Positions 16,229 to 25,647 of a DNA stretch of 33,891 nucleotides are shown in pieces. Position numbers and translations under genes: made by a program. Each line of letters begins with the position of its first letter. The first letter of the stretch is position 1. The stretch covers positions 1-33,891 of the forward strand of contig JAICGN010000040.1 in the NCBI GenBank assembly GCA_025923075.1, in the 5' to 3' direction. The notes under the pieces are model-generated. The model was not told where the DNA came from, made no database searches, and saw only the letters and a program-made list of their open reading frames with translations. This stretch comes from Chitinophagaceae bacterium. GTDB lineage: Bacteria > Bacteroidota > Bacteroidia > Chitinophagales > Chitinophagaceae.

Positions 16229-19200
16229 ATGAAAAAACTTTTACTTCTCTTATTTATCGTATCGTCGTCCTTTGCATTCAGCCAGGTTCCGAATCAAATC
16301 AACTACCAGGCCGTCGCTCGTAACTCTGTAGGTAATGTTTTACCAAATAAAAAAATTGCAGCCCGATTGAGTATTCGCGACGGAAGCGCTACCGGCACTG
16401 TCCTCTACAGCGAAACAAGAACAATTACTACTAATAACTTTGGCTTGTTTACAATTGCGATCGGTAGTGCCGGCGCCAATAACAGTACAGGGACAATTAG
16501 TGGAATTGACTGGAGCACCGCGGCAAAATTCATCCAGGTGGAAGTTGACCCTGATGGCGGATCTAATTTTATGAATATGGGTGTTGCGCAGTTACTATCT
16601 GTGCCTTATGCATTACATGCAGGTACTGCATCTGTAGGTACATTAACCGGGAATGCAGGTGGAGCATTAACTGGTACTTATCCCAATCCTTCAATAGCAA
16701 ACGGTGCCATAACACAATCCATGATGGCGAACGGAGTGATCCCAACATCATTACCACCAACTGGTAATGCAGGTGGCGATTTGACTGGTTCGTATCCGAA
16801 TCCTGCTATTAACAACGGAGCGATTACTACAAATAAACTTGCGGACAACTCTGTAACAACCTCTAAAGTTGTTGATGGATCAATAACAATGGCGAAGCTT
16901 GGACCGGATGTGATCTTTGGTTCAGGTGGAAGTCCAAGTGGACCTGCGGGTGGTGATCTAAGCGGTTCTTATCCGAATCCAGGTATTAATAATGGAGTGA
17001 TCACCTCAACGAAGCTTGCTGATAATTCTGTAACAACTTCAAAGATTGTTAATGCTTCGGTTACCAGTGCAAAACTTGCAGCAGGTGTTATTCCAACTTC
17101 ACTACCTCCAAATGGAGCTGCAGGTGGCGATTTAACCGGTGCCTATCCGAATCCAACTTTAAACAAAATCCAGGGAGTGAATGTAACTGCAACTGGTGCA
17201 ACTAATGGACAGGTATTGAAATTTAACGGTACAAGCTGGATACCAGGAATTGATAATACGGGTAGTGGCGGTAGTAATCCAACTGGTCCTGCGGGTGGTG
17301 ACCTTACAGGTTCTTATCCGAATCCGACTATTAATACTGGTGCTGTGACATCAACTAAAATTGCTGATAATTCTATAACAACTTCAAAAATAGTTGATGC
17401 TTCCGTTACAGGTGCAAAGCTAGCTGCGGGCGTTATTCCAACTTCATTGCCTCCAAATGGAACTGCCGGCGGTGATTTAACAGGTTCTTATCCGAATCCT
17501 TTGGTCAGCAAGATTCAAAATATTGCAGTTAGTAATACTGCTCCTATAAACGGACAGGTATTAAAATTTAATGGGACACAATGGGTGCCTGCTACCGATG
17601 ACGTTAGCGGTGGTGGCGGCAGCAATCCCACAGGTCCGGCTGGTGGTGATCTTTCGGGCACGTATCCAAATCCAAATCTTGCTGCCGGTTCTGTTACCAT
17701 TTCAAAGATTGATAATGGAGCTGTGATCACTCCAAAAATTGCTGATGGTGCTGTATCAACAAATAAACTCGCTGATAATTCTGTTACGACTGCAAAGGTT
17801 GTTGACGGTTCTATTACTTTGGCTAAGCTTGGTCCGGATGTAATCCTTGGTTCAGGTGGCGCTCCTACCGGTCCTGCAGGTGGTGATCTTACTGGTGCTT
17901 ACCCGAATCCAACTATTAATAATGGAGTAATCACTACAACGAAACTTGCAGATGGTTCTGTTACAAGTGCAAAACTTGCAGCAGGTGTAATTCCAACTTC
18001 ATTGCCTCCAAATGGAACAGCGGGCGGTGATCTTGCAGGTTCTTATCCGAATCCAACTATTACTAGTAGTGCCATTACGACAACCAAACTTGCCGATAAT
18101 TCAGTAACCACTTCAAAAATTGTCGATGCATCTGTTACAAGTGCAAAACTTGCTGCGGGTGTTATTCCAACTGCCTTGCCTCCAACTGGAACAGCGGGTG
18201 GTGATCTTGCAGGTTCTTATCCGAATCCAACTTTGAACAAAATCCAGGGAGTGAATGTAACTGCAACTGGCGCTACCGCCGGACAGGTATTGAAATTTGA
18301 TGGTACAAGCTGGATACCGGGAACGGATAATTCTGGTAGTGGAGGTAGTAACCCCACTGGTCCTGCCGGTGGTGATCTTACGGGTTCTTATCCGAACCCA
18401 ACTATTAATACCGGTGCAGTGACATCAACTAAACTTGCAGATAATTCTGTATCAACTGCGAAGATTATTGATGCTTCTGTTACGAGTTCGAAATTAGCTG
18501 CAGGTATTATTCCAACATCATTACCTCCAAGTGGAGGTGCCGGTGGGGACCTTGGTGGTTCGTATCCTGCTCCAACCGTAAACAAAATACTTGGTGTTAC
18601 TGTCAGCAACACTGGTCTTTCTTCCGGTATGGTATTGAAATATGATGGAACACAATGGGCTCCCTCCACTGACAATACAGGAGCTTTTTCATTGCCTTAT
18701 AGTGCATCCGCTTCTTCAGCTTCAAATTTGTTTTCGCTCACCAATACCGGCACGGGCGCGGCAGTTTATGGTAATTCGGTTGGTGGAACGGGCGTATATG
18801 GCAACTCCACATCGGGTTATGGTTTATATGGAAAAAGTACATCAAACGCCGGTATCTATGCTGAAAGTGCCACTGGTAATGCTGGCTTTTTTAGTGTTAC
18901 AGATGTGGGCAATATGGTGGATGCAGTTTATGTAAGTAATTTAGGTCAGGGAAGTGGAATTTATGCTGAGAGTATTGGTGCAGGCAATGCTATAACTGCG
19001 GCGGCTAATAACGCTTTTTCTGCAGCCGTTCAGGGTTTTAATAACACTGGCGGTGTAGGCATTTATGGAGTTACACATGCGGGTCCGGGAGCAGCAATAA
19101 AAGGAGCAAGCACATTCAACGGCGGAACGGCTGTAGAAGGTGAACTACTTAATTCTCCTACAAGTGGTAATCTTGCCGTATTTAAAGTGGATGGAACAAA

Positions 19201-19678
19201 CATGGCAAGAATTAATCATAATGGTAGAGGTTTCTTTAATGGAGGGACTCAAAACAGCGGCGCCGATATTGCAGAAGCATTCGATGTAACAGGCAATACA
19301 AATGAATATGAGGCTGGCGACGTACTTGTTATTTCAACAAATAAAGACAGAGCGGTTGAAAAATCTAACCAACCTTATTCCACTTTAGTAGCCGGCGTAT
19401 ATGCAACGAAACCTGGTGTTTTGCTTACAGAAGAAAATATTGATAATGATCTTACGGGTAAAGTTCCAATGGGTGTTATTGGTGTTATTCCAACTAAAGT
19501 TTGCCTGCAGGGTGGCGCAATAAAAAGAGGAGATATGTTGGTTACTTCGTCCATAGCTGGTGTTGCGATGAAAGCGGATCCTGATAAAGTAAAAGTGGGA
19601 CAGGTACTCGGCAAAGCGTTGGAAGATTATTCAAGTGATGGAGTCGGAAAAATAAAAGTGCTCGTGAGCATTAAGTAA
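16229..19678 (+). CDS. Large repeat-rich surface protein (AGGDLTGSYPNP repeats)
   Basis: A 1149-residue exported protein with a signal peptide (1-18, ending AFSQ). Residues about 20-135 are an N-terminal domain starting VPNQINYQAVARN. Residues about 139-817 hold twelve copies of an AGGDLxGxYPNP module alternating with LADNSVTTSKIVDASV and KLAAGVIPTSLPP stretches, plus three GQVLKFNGTxWxP units. Residues about 830-1000 are GVYG/GIYA-type glycine-rich repeats. From about residue 1010, SGADIAEAF begins a 140-residue C-terminal domain resembling those at the ends of phage tail fibres and Bacteroidota adhesins, some of which self-cleave; no catalytic residues can be assigned. No T9SS tail is visible. 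A fibrous cell-surface or extracellular structural or adhesive role is inferred. Confidence 0.8.
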   Translation: MKKLLLLLFIVSSSFAFSQVPNQINYQAVARNSVGNVLPNKKIAARLSIRDGSATGTVLYSETRTITTNNFGLFTIAIGSAGANNSTGTISGIDWSTAAKFIQVEVDPDGGSNFMNMGVAQLLSVPYALHAGTASVGTLTGNAGGALTGTYPNPSIANGAITQSMMANGVIPTSLPPTGNAGGDLTGSYPNPAINNGAITTNKLADNSVTTSKVVDGSITMAKLGPDVIFGSGGSPSGPAGGDLSGSYPNPGINNGVITSTKLADNSVTTSKIVNASVTSAKLAAGVIPTSLPPNGAAGGDLTGAYPNPTLNKIQGVNVTATGATNGQVLKFNGTSWIPGIDNTGSGGSNPTGPAGGDLTGSYPNPTINTGAVTSTKIADNSITTSKIVDASVTGAKLAAGVIPTSLPPNGTAGGDLTGSYPNPLVSKIQNIAVSNTAPINGQVLKFNGTQWVPATDDVSGGGGSNPTGPAGGDLSGTYPNPNLAAGSVTISKIDNGAVITPKIADGAVSTNKLADNSVTTAKVVDGSITLAKLGPDVILGSGGAPTGPAGGDLTGAYPNPTINNGVITTTKLADGSVTSAKLAAGVIPTSLPPNGTAGGDLAGSYPNPTITSSAITTTKLADNSVTTSKIVDASVTSAKLAAGVIPTALPPTGTAGGDLAGSYPNPTLNKIQGVNVTATGATAGQVLKFDGTSWIPGTDNSGSGGSNPTGPAGGDLTGSYPNPTINTGAVTSTKLADNSVSTAKIIDASVTSSKLAAGIIPTSLPPSGGAGGDLGGSYPAPTVNKILGVTVSNTGLSSGMVLKYDGTQWAPSTDNTGAFSLPYSASASSASNLFSLTNTGTGAAVYGNSVGGTGVYGNSTSGYGLYGKSTSNAGIYAESATGNAGFFSVTDVGNMVDAVYVSNLGQGSGIYAESIGAGNAITAAANNAFSAAVQGFNNTGGVGIYGVTHAGPGAAIKGASTFNGGTAVEGELLNSPTSGNLAVFKVDGTNMARINHNGRGFFNGGTQNSGADIAEAFDVTGNTNEYEAGDVLVISTNKDRAVEKSNQPYSTLVAGVYATKPGVLLTEENIDNDLTGKVPMGVIGVIPTKVCLQGGAIKRGDMLVTSSIAGVAMKADPDKVKVGQVLGKALEDYSSDGVGKIKVLVSIK
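16646..18680 (+). repeat. Coding repeat array within the surface protein gene
   Basis: Twelve imperfect modules of variable spacing. A larger duplication is visible on top: positions 17162-17196 and 18236-18270 are identical over 35 bases, and the flanks (for example 17282 and 18356, GTACAAGCTGG and GGTAGTGG tracts) align at the same 1074-base offset, which is 358 codons. Another pair aligns at 930 bases (16831 and 17761). The array therefore grew by whole-block duplication as well as by single modules. Confidence 0.8.
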
Positions 19679-19816
19679 CTAATCTGATCCAATCCACATA
19701 TTAAAAATCACTGCGAAAACAATATCGGGTAAGCAGGCGATTCAGAATTATCTATCCCAGAAACCTCGTATCGTCAGGGAGAGAAATTTCCGGTATTATT
19801 CCTATTTTACTGAAAA

Positions 19817-22177
19817 TTGAAAACCGTGAAATTTAGAAGCCAACTGGCGGTATTCTTTCTTTTGTTTACAACACAATTATTCTCCCAGCAGCTTACACAA
19901 ACGATAAAGGGAATTGTAGTGGATAAGGATAGTCGCCGGCCGCTGGAGGCCGCCACTATTTCCATTGCTGATGACAGTGTGCAACAAACTGTGATCAGTA
20001 AAGCTGATGGCAGTTTTGCTTTACTACATGTTCCCGTTGGGCGCAGGCGAATACAATGCAGCTTTATAGGTTATGAAAACTATATCACTGACAATGTAAT
20101 TCTGAATAGTGCAAGAGAGCTTGAGTTGGTGATAGAAATGGAACAACTTTATCGACAGGAAGAAGCCGTGGTGCTGAAAGCAAAACGGAACCCCAAACTT
20201 CCTGTAAACAAATTATCCGTTGTCAGTACAAGATCATTTGGCGCCGAAGAAACCAATCGCTATGCCGCAAGTGTAAATGATCCAAGCCGAATGGCGATGA
20301 GCTTTCCCGGAGTGCAGCCTGTAAGGGATGCACGAAGCGACATCATCATAAGAGGTAATTCAGCAGCAGGAATGTTGTGGCGACTGGAAGGAATTGATAT
20401 TCCGAATCCCAATCACTTTGCACGCAAAGGTTCCAGTGGCGGCGGCATTACGATCTTCAGCAGCAACATGCTCGATAATTCAGATTTTTCTTCAGGAGCT
20501 TTTGCCGCAGAATATGGCGATGCATTATCCGGTGTATTTGATATGCGTTTCCGTAAAGGCAACAATCAAAAAAACCAGTATAGTTTCGGAGCCGGGCTGA
20601 TCGGTATTGATTTTTCAGCGGAGGGTCCAATAGAAAAAGGAAGAAGCTCTTTCCTTGTCAACTACCGTTACTCAACTCTCGGCATTTTAAATTCACTGGG
20701 CTTTCATCTCACGGGTGAAAGAGAAAACAATACTTTCCAGGACCTTGCATTCAACCTGAACTTTCCTTCAAGCAACAACAGATCAGTCATTAATTTTTGG
20801 GGAATCGGCGGTTTGAGCAAAGAAGATTATTCCGAAGTGGAAGACCCTGCCGAGTGGGATGAATATGATGACTACGCTATTTATGATTTTAGAACCAATA
20901 TGGGCGCCATCGGCCTTGGGCATAGCCTGCAGATAGGTAAAAAAAGTTTACTGAAAACATCGCTGGCCTTCATGAACCAAAAAATAACATTTCTCGATGA
21001 TACGCTAAACATGCAAAAAGTCCCTTACACGGTCAATGATGAACTGTATAAAAACAACCGGCTTTCCCTTGCATCTTATTTTAATACCCGTCTTCATTCC
21101 TCACTGGTATGGAAGACGGGAATATTTATTACAAAAGCCAATTATGTTTTCGAGCAAAGCCTGTACGATTTTGATGCGGCTGTTTTAAAAACAGATGTTA
21201 TTAATGGTGATGGCAGCTCCTGGTTACTTCAACCCTATACGCAGTTTAACTGGAAGCTCAGCAAAAAATTTACGCTGAATGCGGGATTACATTTTTTATA
21301 CCTGGCACTCAACAAAACCAATTCCGCAGAACCGCGGTTCAGTTTACAGTACCGCCTGAATACAAATCATACCCTGAGTGTTGCTGCAGGCAAACATGGA
21401 AGAATTCTACCGTTGGGTTCTTACTTCTACAAAGCCCCTGATGGTTCATTTCCCAATATGGATCTCAAGATCATGAAATCAAACCATTATGTGACTGCGT
21501 GGGATTGGTTAATGAATAAAAACTGGCGTCTGCATCTTGAAGGTTATCTGCAGCAATTATCAGACATTCCCATTGTCAGTGATCTCAACCGCACTTTCTG
21601 GCTTTTGAATATGCAGGATGGTTATGCCAACGAAGCACTTGTGAGCAAAGGCAAAGGACAAAACATCGGCGCCGATATAACATTGGAAAAGTTTTTTTCC
21701 AAAGGATGGTTTTTGCTTACCGGGTTTTCCATTCTCAATTCCACGTACGAGCCTTTGAATGGCGAATCATACAATACCCAATATAATAGTATGACAGCGG
21801 GCAACCTCACAGGCGGAAGAGAATGGAAATGGAAAAAGAATAAAACCTTTACAGCCGGTGGCAAAGTGATTTATAATGGGGGCATGCCCATCACACCGCT
21901 ACTTGCTGGCGCCCCGGTCAATTCAAGAGATCCTGTATTAGATGAATCAAAACCTTATAGCCAGCATGTGCCTGCGTATTTTAGAATGGATATACGTTTT
22001 GCTTTGCGAACGGATAAAAAGAAAACCTCTTCTACGCTGGCGCTGGATATTCAGAATTTACTCGGCATAAAAAATACGGATGCTCTCAATTATGATTACA
22101 ATCCTGACACGCATCAATGGGAGTATAACAAACTTTCAGGTTTTGTTCCGGTGATCAGTTACCAGGTAAATTTCTAA
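19817..22177 (+). CDS. TonB-dependent receptor with carboxypeptidase-regulatory-like domain
   Basis: A 786-residue outer-membrane receptor. A signal peptide (ending FSQQ) is followed at about 28-115 by a carboxypeptidase D regulatory-like sandwich (IKGIVVDKDSRRPLEAATIS, FIGYENY). The plug domain (about 140-260) contains DIIIRGNSAAGMLWRLEG and AEYGDALSGVFDM. The remainder is a beta barrel with many aromatic strand ends and a terminal VISYQVNF. The start is ambiguous: TTG at 19817 or GTG at 19826, with no ATG before the signal peptide. No SusD-like partner is adjacent, so it is probably not a glycan-uptake SusCD pair. The cargo cannot be inferred. The gene ends before a strong hairpin shared with the convergent tricorn-like gene. 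Confidence 0.9.
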   Translation: MKTVKFRSQLAVFFLLFTTQLFSQQLTQTIKGIVVDKDSRRPLEAATISIADDSVQQTVISKADGSFALLHVPVGRRRIQCSFIGYENYITDNVILNSARELELVIEMEQLYRQEEAVVLKAKRNPKLPVNKLSVVSTRSFGAEETNRYAASVNDPSRMAMSFPGVQPVRDARSDIIIRGNSAAGMLWRLEGIDIPNPNHFARKGSSGGGITIFSSNMLDNSDFSSGAFAAEYGDALSGVFDMRFRKGNNQKNQYSFGAGLIGIDFSAEGPIEKGRSSFLVNYRYSTLGILNSLGFHLTGERENNTFQDLAFNLNFPSSNNRSVINFWGIGGLSKEDYSEVEDPAEWDEYDDYAIYDFRTNMGAIGLGHSLQIGKKSLLKTSLAFMNQKITFLDDTLNMQKVPYTVNDELYKNNRLSLASYFNTRLHSSLVWKTGIFITKANYVFEQSLYDFDAAVLKTDVINGDGSSWLLQPYTQFNWKLSKKFTLNAGLHFLYLALNKTNSAEPRFSLQYRLNTNHTLSVAAGKHGRILPLGSYFYKAPDGSFPNMDLKIMKSNHYVTAWDWLMNKNWRLHLEGYLQQLSDIPIVSDLNRTFWLLNMQDGYANEALVSKGKGQNIGADITLEKFFSKGWFLLTGFSILNSTYEPLNGESYNTQYNSMTAGNLTGGREWKWKKNKTFTAGGKVIYNGGMPITPLLAGAPVNSRDPVLDESKPYSQHVPAYFRMDIRFALRTDKKKTSSTLALDIQNLLGIKNTDALNYDYNPDTHQWEYNKLSGFVPVISYQVNF

Positions 22178-22194
22178 ACTAATGAGAGATAAGA

Positions 22195-22219
22195 AAATGT
22201 CCCGGCTGGCGGGACATTT
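22195..22219. terminator. Bidirectional terminator hairpin
   Basis: AAATGTCCCG (22195-22204) pairs perfectly with CGGGACATTT (22210-22219) around a five-base loop. It lies between the convergent stops of the TonB receptor (22177) and the tricorn-like protease (22234). T-rich sequence follows on the plus side (CTATTTTG) and the stem itself ends in A/T on both sides, so it can serve both strands. Confidence 0.75.
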
Positions 22220-22233
22220 CTATTTTGAAAAGA

Positions 22234-25200
22234 TCAGATCTTCTTTTTCTTCAGTGTTTGTAATAACTCATCAACCGCTTTTTCCAGTTGCTGATCCTTT
22301 CCACTGCTCATCAGTCCAGGATCATTTTTTACTTTAATATCTGGCTCCAGTTGTGTGTTCTCGGCAAACTTACCGTCTGGTGTACGCCAACCCCCCTGGG
22401 GTATACCAAATACTAATGTGGGATCGATCTGTGTTTCCCACCACACAAATGTGCCTGTGCCCGGCACAGGCATCCCTACTGTTTGACCTATATTTTTCAG
22501 TTTATAAGCAACAGGAAAAAGATGGGCATCAGAGTAATTACTTTCTCCCATTACTACAATAGATGGTTTTATCCATTTTGTTTGCGGCTGGTAACCGATC
22601 GGCTGGCCGTGCGGAATAATATCAAAATACTTTTTACCGCTGAGAAAATCGGAAAGCTGCTCATGCAGGTTACCGCCTCCATTGAACCGGGTATCAACAA
22701 CAATTGCATCTTTATCCAGGTTTTTACCCAACACTTCATCAATCACTACTCTCATGCTCGGGTCATTCATTCCACGTACATGTACATAACCGATCTTTCC
22801 TCCGGATAAACGTTCTGTTTCTTTTCTTCGGTTCTCCACCCAGCGGCGATACAGCAATTCATTTTCTTCACCCAATGTAATTGGCTTCACCGATTCTTCC
22901 CACCTGGTATTCGATTGAGGATCATACAACGAAAGTAGTGTGAGTTTTCCTGCTTTGCGGTTCAGGAACTGGTAAAAATCTTTATCAGGATTCAGTTCTT
23001 CGCCGTCAATTGCTTCAATAATATGACCGGCTTTTATTTTTGACACCTCTTTATCCAATGGACCTTTGGCCAATACTTCAGTGAGCTTTAACCCTTTTCC
23101 GGTGTAATCATAGTCAATAAAAATTCCAAGTGCTCCAGTGGCATCGGTATTCACTTGTGGTGGAGCATAGCGACACCCGGTGTGTGAAGCATTCAATTCT
23201 CCCAGCATTTCACCCAGCATATCGGCAAAATCATAGTTGTTGCGGACATAGGGTAAGAACTTTTTATACTCATTGTAGTAAAATGACCAATCGACCCCAT
23301 GCAGATCGGGAACATAAAATTTCTGTTTCATCTGCCGCCATGCATGTTCAAATACATAAGCTCGCTCCCCTCCCGCATCATGTACCATTTCACCATTGAT
23401 GTTTACATTTTCCCGTTTATTATTTTCAGGATCGAGTTTAATGATCTTTCCGCTCGAAACAATAAACAAAGATTTTCCGTCTTTAGATAGTTCGAAACTC
23501 GCCTGGTTAGCGTCAAGCTTTGTAACTAACTTGGTTTCTTTAGTACGCAGGTCTGTCATCCACAGGTCGGCGCCGGTTTCGAAACGGGCCAGGTAATATA
23601 ATTTATCATTGTTATTATTGATCACTGCATCACTCATCACAGAAGTATGTGTAGTCAGCCTCATCCTCCTGTCATTAATATTTTCCCATTCTATTTTCAG
23701 ATCGGCAACCTTTTTATCAGACTTTGCCGAGTCTTTCTTTTTTTCTTTTTCCTCTTTTTCTTTCAGCAAGGCGAAATCTTCCTTGGATAACTGGAAACGC
23801 TCCAACGCTTCTTGTGTAAGAAATACCGCATAGATATCCCCCGAGGCAGATTGGGTGTTTTGCGCACGATAGCCATCGCGGTCGCTATACCAGTAAATCA
23901 TTTTTCCATCTTTGGAAAATGACGGTCTTACATCGGAATAACCGCTTTGCGTCAGGTTGATGAGTTGGCCTTTTCCATCAGATTGAACGATTCCAACATC
24001 GCGGATAAAACCAAGACCTGTCATATAACTTGTGACGATCCATTTGCCATCGGGGCTCCAATCGAAACCAAGATCTCCATCAGCGTACGAATAATTCTTC
24101 TCCGCCGGTACGATCGTTCTGCTTTTCTTATCAGCAAGATTATAGATCCGGACTGTTGCGCGATTTTCGAGGTAAGCTACCTCTTTGCCATCGGGAGAAT
24201 ACAGCGGTTGAAATTCTTCCTTATCACCTGCTATCAATGCTTCTTCTTTCAGCACTGTAGAGGCATAGAAATACGGCTCTTCTTTTCTTGTAATAGTCGC
24301 CGTATAAATATTCCAGTTGTTGTTTCTTTCTGCAGCATAAATAATCGTTCTGCCATCGGGACTGAACATGGCGGTGCGTTCCTGCGTAGGCGTATTGGTT
24401 ATTCGTTTGGTGATACCACCTTCCACGCTGCTCACAAAAACTTCTCCGCGAACAACGAATACAACTTCTTTACCATTTGGAGAAACAGACATTTCTGTGA
24501 TTCCGGCATTCACTGGGAGAATTTTCTCCTGGTTGTTTCTTCCATCGATAAGGATAGAGACGCTCACCTTTTTGGGGCTTTCTCCTTCCTTCATCGTATA
24601 GATCTCGCCGTCATAATTAAAACACAGTATGTCGTTATCAGATGTGGTAAGAAAACGAACCGGGTGTTTGGTGAATTTTGTTAAAGCGGTTGATGAACCA
24701 CTATTGTTCAGCGAAGTTTTATATACGTTGTACGAGCCACTTGCTTCACTCAGGTAATAGTAATCATTATTGTTGCTATGAAATACAGGGTTCCGGTCTT
24801 CACCATTGAATTGAGTAAGTTGCGAAAATTTTTTTGTTTTTAGATCATAGGTCCACACATCTCTTGTAACTGATGACGTGTGATGTTTGCGCCACGCATC
24901 TTCATATCCTTTATAGTCATGAAAAATAATTTTATCGCCGCTGCTGTTATACCTAGCATTGATAGCGGGCTGAGTAATAACAAGTGTAGCCCTTCCGCCA
25001 GTTACCGGTACAGAATAAAGCTCATTCATACCCGCACCGGAGATTTGTGCATTTGTGGAAAGATCAATCCGATTTGAGCTGAACAAGACAGCTTTCCCAT
25101 CCGGTGAAAAATCCGAAGGCAGATCCGCACCGGAATAAAAAGTAAGTCGCTTAGCCTCACCGCCTGAAGACGGCATTACATACACATCAAAATTCCCGTA

Positions 25201-25452
25201 ACGATCCGATGCAAATGCAATCCATTTTCCATCACGGCTCCATACAGGCATATAGTCATATGCTTCATGCAATGTAAGAGGATTGGCTTGTCCACCTTCT
25301 GAGGAAACTTTATATAAGTCGCCCTGGTAACTAAACACTATTGTCTTCCCATCTGGAGAAATAGCAGGATAGCGAAGCCATAGAGGATTTTCCTGTGTAC
25401 TTCCTGTGAAGCCAAAAGATGCTATCATCAGCAGGAGAAATATTTTTCTCAT
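22234..25452 (-). CDS. Tricorn-like S41 family protease with beta-propeller and PDZ domains
   Basis: A 1072-residue exported protein (signal peptide about 1-19). Residues about 20-560 are WD40/PD40-like propeller repeats with recurring SPDGKxIxF units, as in tricorn and DPP/TolB-type propellers. A lysine- and glutamate-rich helix near 580-610 links to the second propeller part. A PDZ domain follows at about 770-850 (LGIFIDYDYTGKGLKL, then KIKAGHIIEAIDGEEL). The C-terminal S41 domain holds the nucleophile Ser974 in SNYSDAHLFP, with a likely catalytic histidine in NASHTG. Tricorn proteases degrade peptides produced by larger proteases. Unlike the archaeal cytoplasmic enzyme, the signal peptide places this one in the periplasm. 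It is on the same strand as the paralogue array, 195 bases downstream of it, with no shared-operon evidence. Confidence 0.92.
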   Translation of the reverse strand: MRKIFLLLMIASFGFTGSTQENPLWLRYPAISPDGKTIVFSYQGDLYKVSSEGGQANPLTLHEAYDYMPVWSRDGKWIAFASDRYGNFDVYVMPSSGGEAKRLTFYSGADLPSDFSPDGKAVLFSSNRIDLSTNAQISGAGMNELYSVPVTGGRATLVITQPAINARYNSSGDKIIFHDYKGYEDAWRKHHTSSVTRDVWTYDLKTKKFSQLTQFNGEDRNPVFHSNNNDYYYLSEASGSYNVYKTSLNNSGSSTALTKFTKHPVRFLTTSDNDILCFNYDGEIYTMKEGESPKKVSVSILIDGRNNQEKILPVNAGITEMSVSPNGKEVVFVVRGEVFVSSVEGGITKRITNTPTQERTAMFSPDGRTIIYAAERNNNWNIYTATITRKEEPYFYASTVLKEEALIAGDKEEFQPLYSPDGKEVAYLENRATVRIYNLADKKSRTIVPAEKNYSYADGDLGFDWSPDGKWIVTSYMTGLGFIRDVGIVQSDGKGQLINLTQSGYSDVRPSFSKDGKMIYWYSDRDGYRAQNTQSASGDIYAVFLTQEALERFQLSKEDFALLKEKEEKEKKKDSAKSDKKVADLKIEWENINDRRMRLTTHTSVMSDAVINNNNDKLYYLARFETGADLWMTDLRTKETKLVTKLDANQASFELSKDGKSLFIVSSGKIIKLDPENNKRENVNINGEMVHDAGGERAYVFEHAWRQMKQKFYVPDLHGVDWSFYYNEYKKFLPYVRNNYDFADMLGEMLGELNASHTGCRYAPPQVNTDATGALGIFIDYDYTGKGLKLTEVLAKGPLDKEVSKIKAGHIIEAIDGEELNPDKDFYQFLNRKAGKLTLLSLYDPQSNTRWEESVKPITLGEENELLYRRWVENRRKETERLSGGKIGYVHVRGMNDPSMRVVIDEVLGKNLDKDAIVVDTRFNGGGNLHEQLSDFLSGKKYFDIIPHGQPIGYQPQTKWIKPSIVVMGESNYSDAHLFPVAYKLKNIGQTVGMPVPGTGTFVWWETQIDPTLVFGIPQGGWRTPDGKFAENTQLEPDIKVKNDPGLMSSGKDQQLEKAVDELLQTLKKKKI

Positions 25453-25629
25453 AACATTTGGTTTAAAAATGAGTGATAATTAGATGAGCTTTTCATGGTT
25501 TTATACATCCTAATATATGATTCTTTAAGAACCTACAGGGATTTTAACGGGTCATTCTTTATTCGTTTTACACAGGCGGTGAAAGGGCAAAGAGTTTCAT
25601 TTTACTTTCTTGACAGATGGCGAGAGTTT

Positions 25630-25647
25630 TTATTTCAGGTGATATTC
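25630..25647 (-). repeat. Stray 3' end of another array paralogue behind copy A
   Basis: Directly after the stop of copy A, the minus strand reads GAATATCACCTGAAATAA, which in frame is EYHLK-stop, the family's C-terminal signature. Copy A's own last 18 bases are GAGTATCATCTTGAATAA. The two differ at four positions, three of them synonymous, and the stray piece matches the end of copy C at 17 of 18 positions. This looks like a recombination or deletion scar between paralogues. Confidence 0.65.

Noticed and set aside
16646-18680. Regularly spaced repeats that might suggest CRISPR
   Set aside because: The repeats are translated, differ mainly at codon third positions, vary in spacing and lie inside one long open frame; there is no unique-spacer pattern.
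16229-19678. Phage tail fibre gene
   Set aside because: Repeat style and C-terminal domain resemble tail fibres, but the protein has a signal peptide and lies beside a T9SS-sorted protein and a TonB receptor, with no phage genes.
23947-24684. 245-codon open frame on the plus strand
   Set aside because: It lies wholly inside the minus-strand tricorn-like gene, has no recognisable domain, and its residue pattern is that of an antisense shadow. The minus-strand gene has clear propeller repeats over the same bases.
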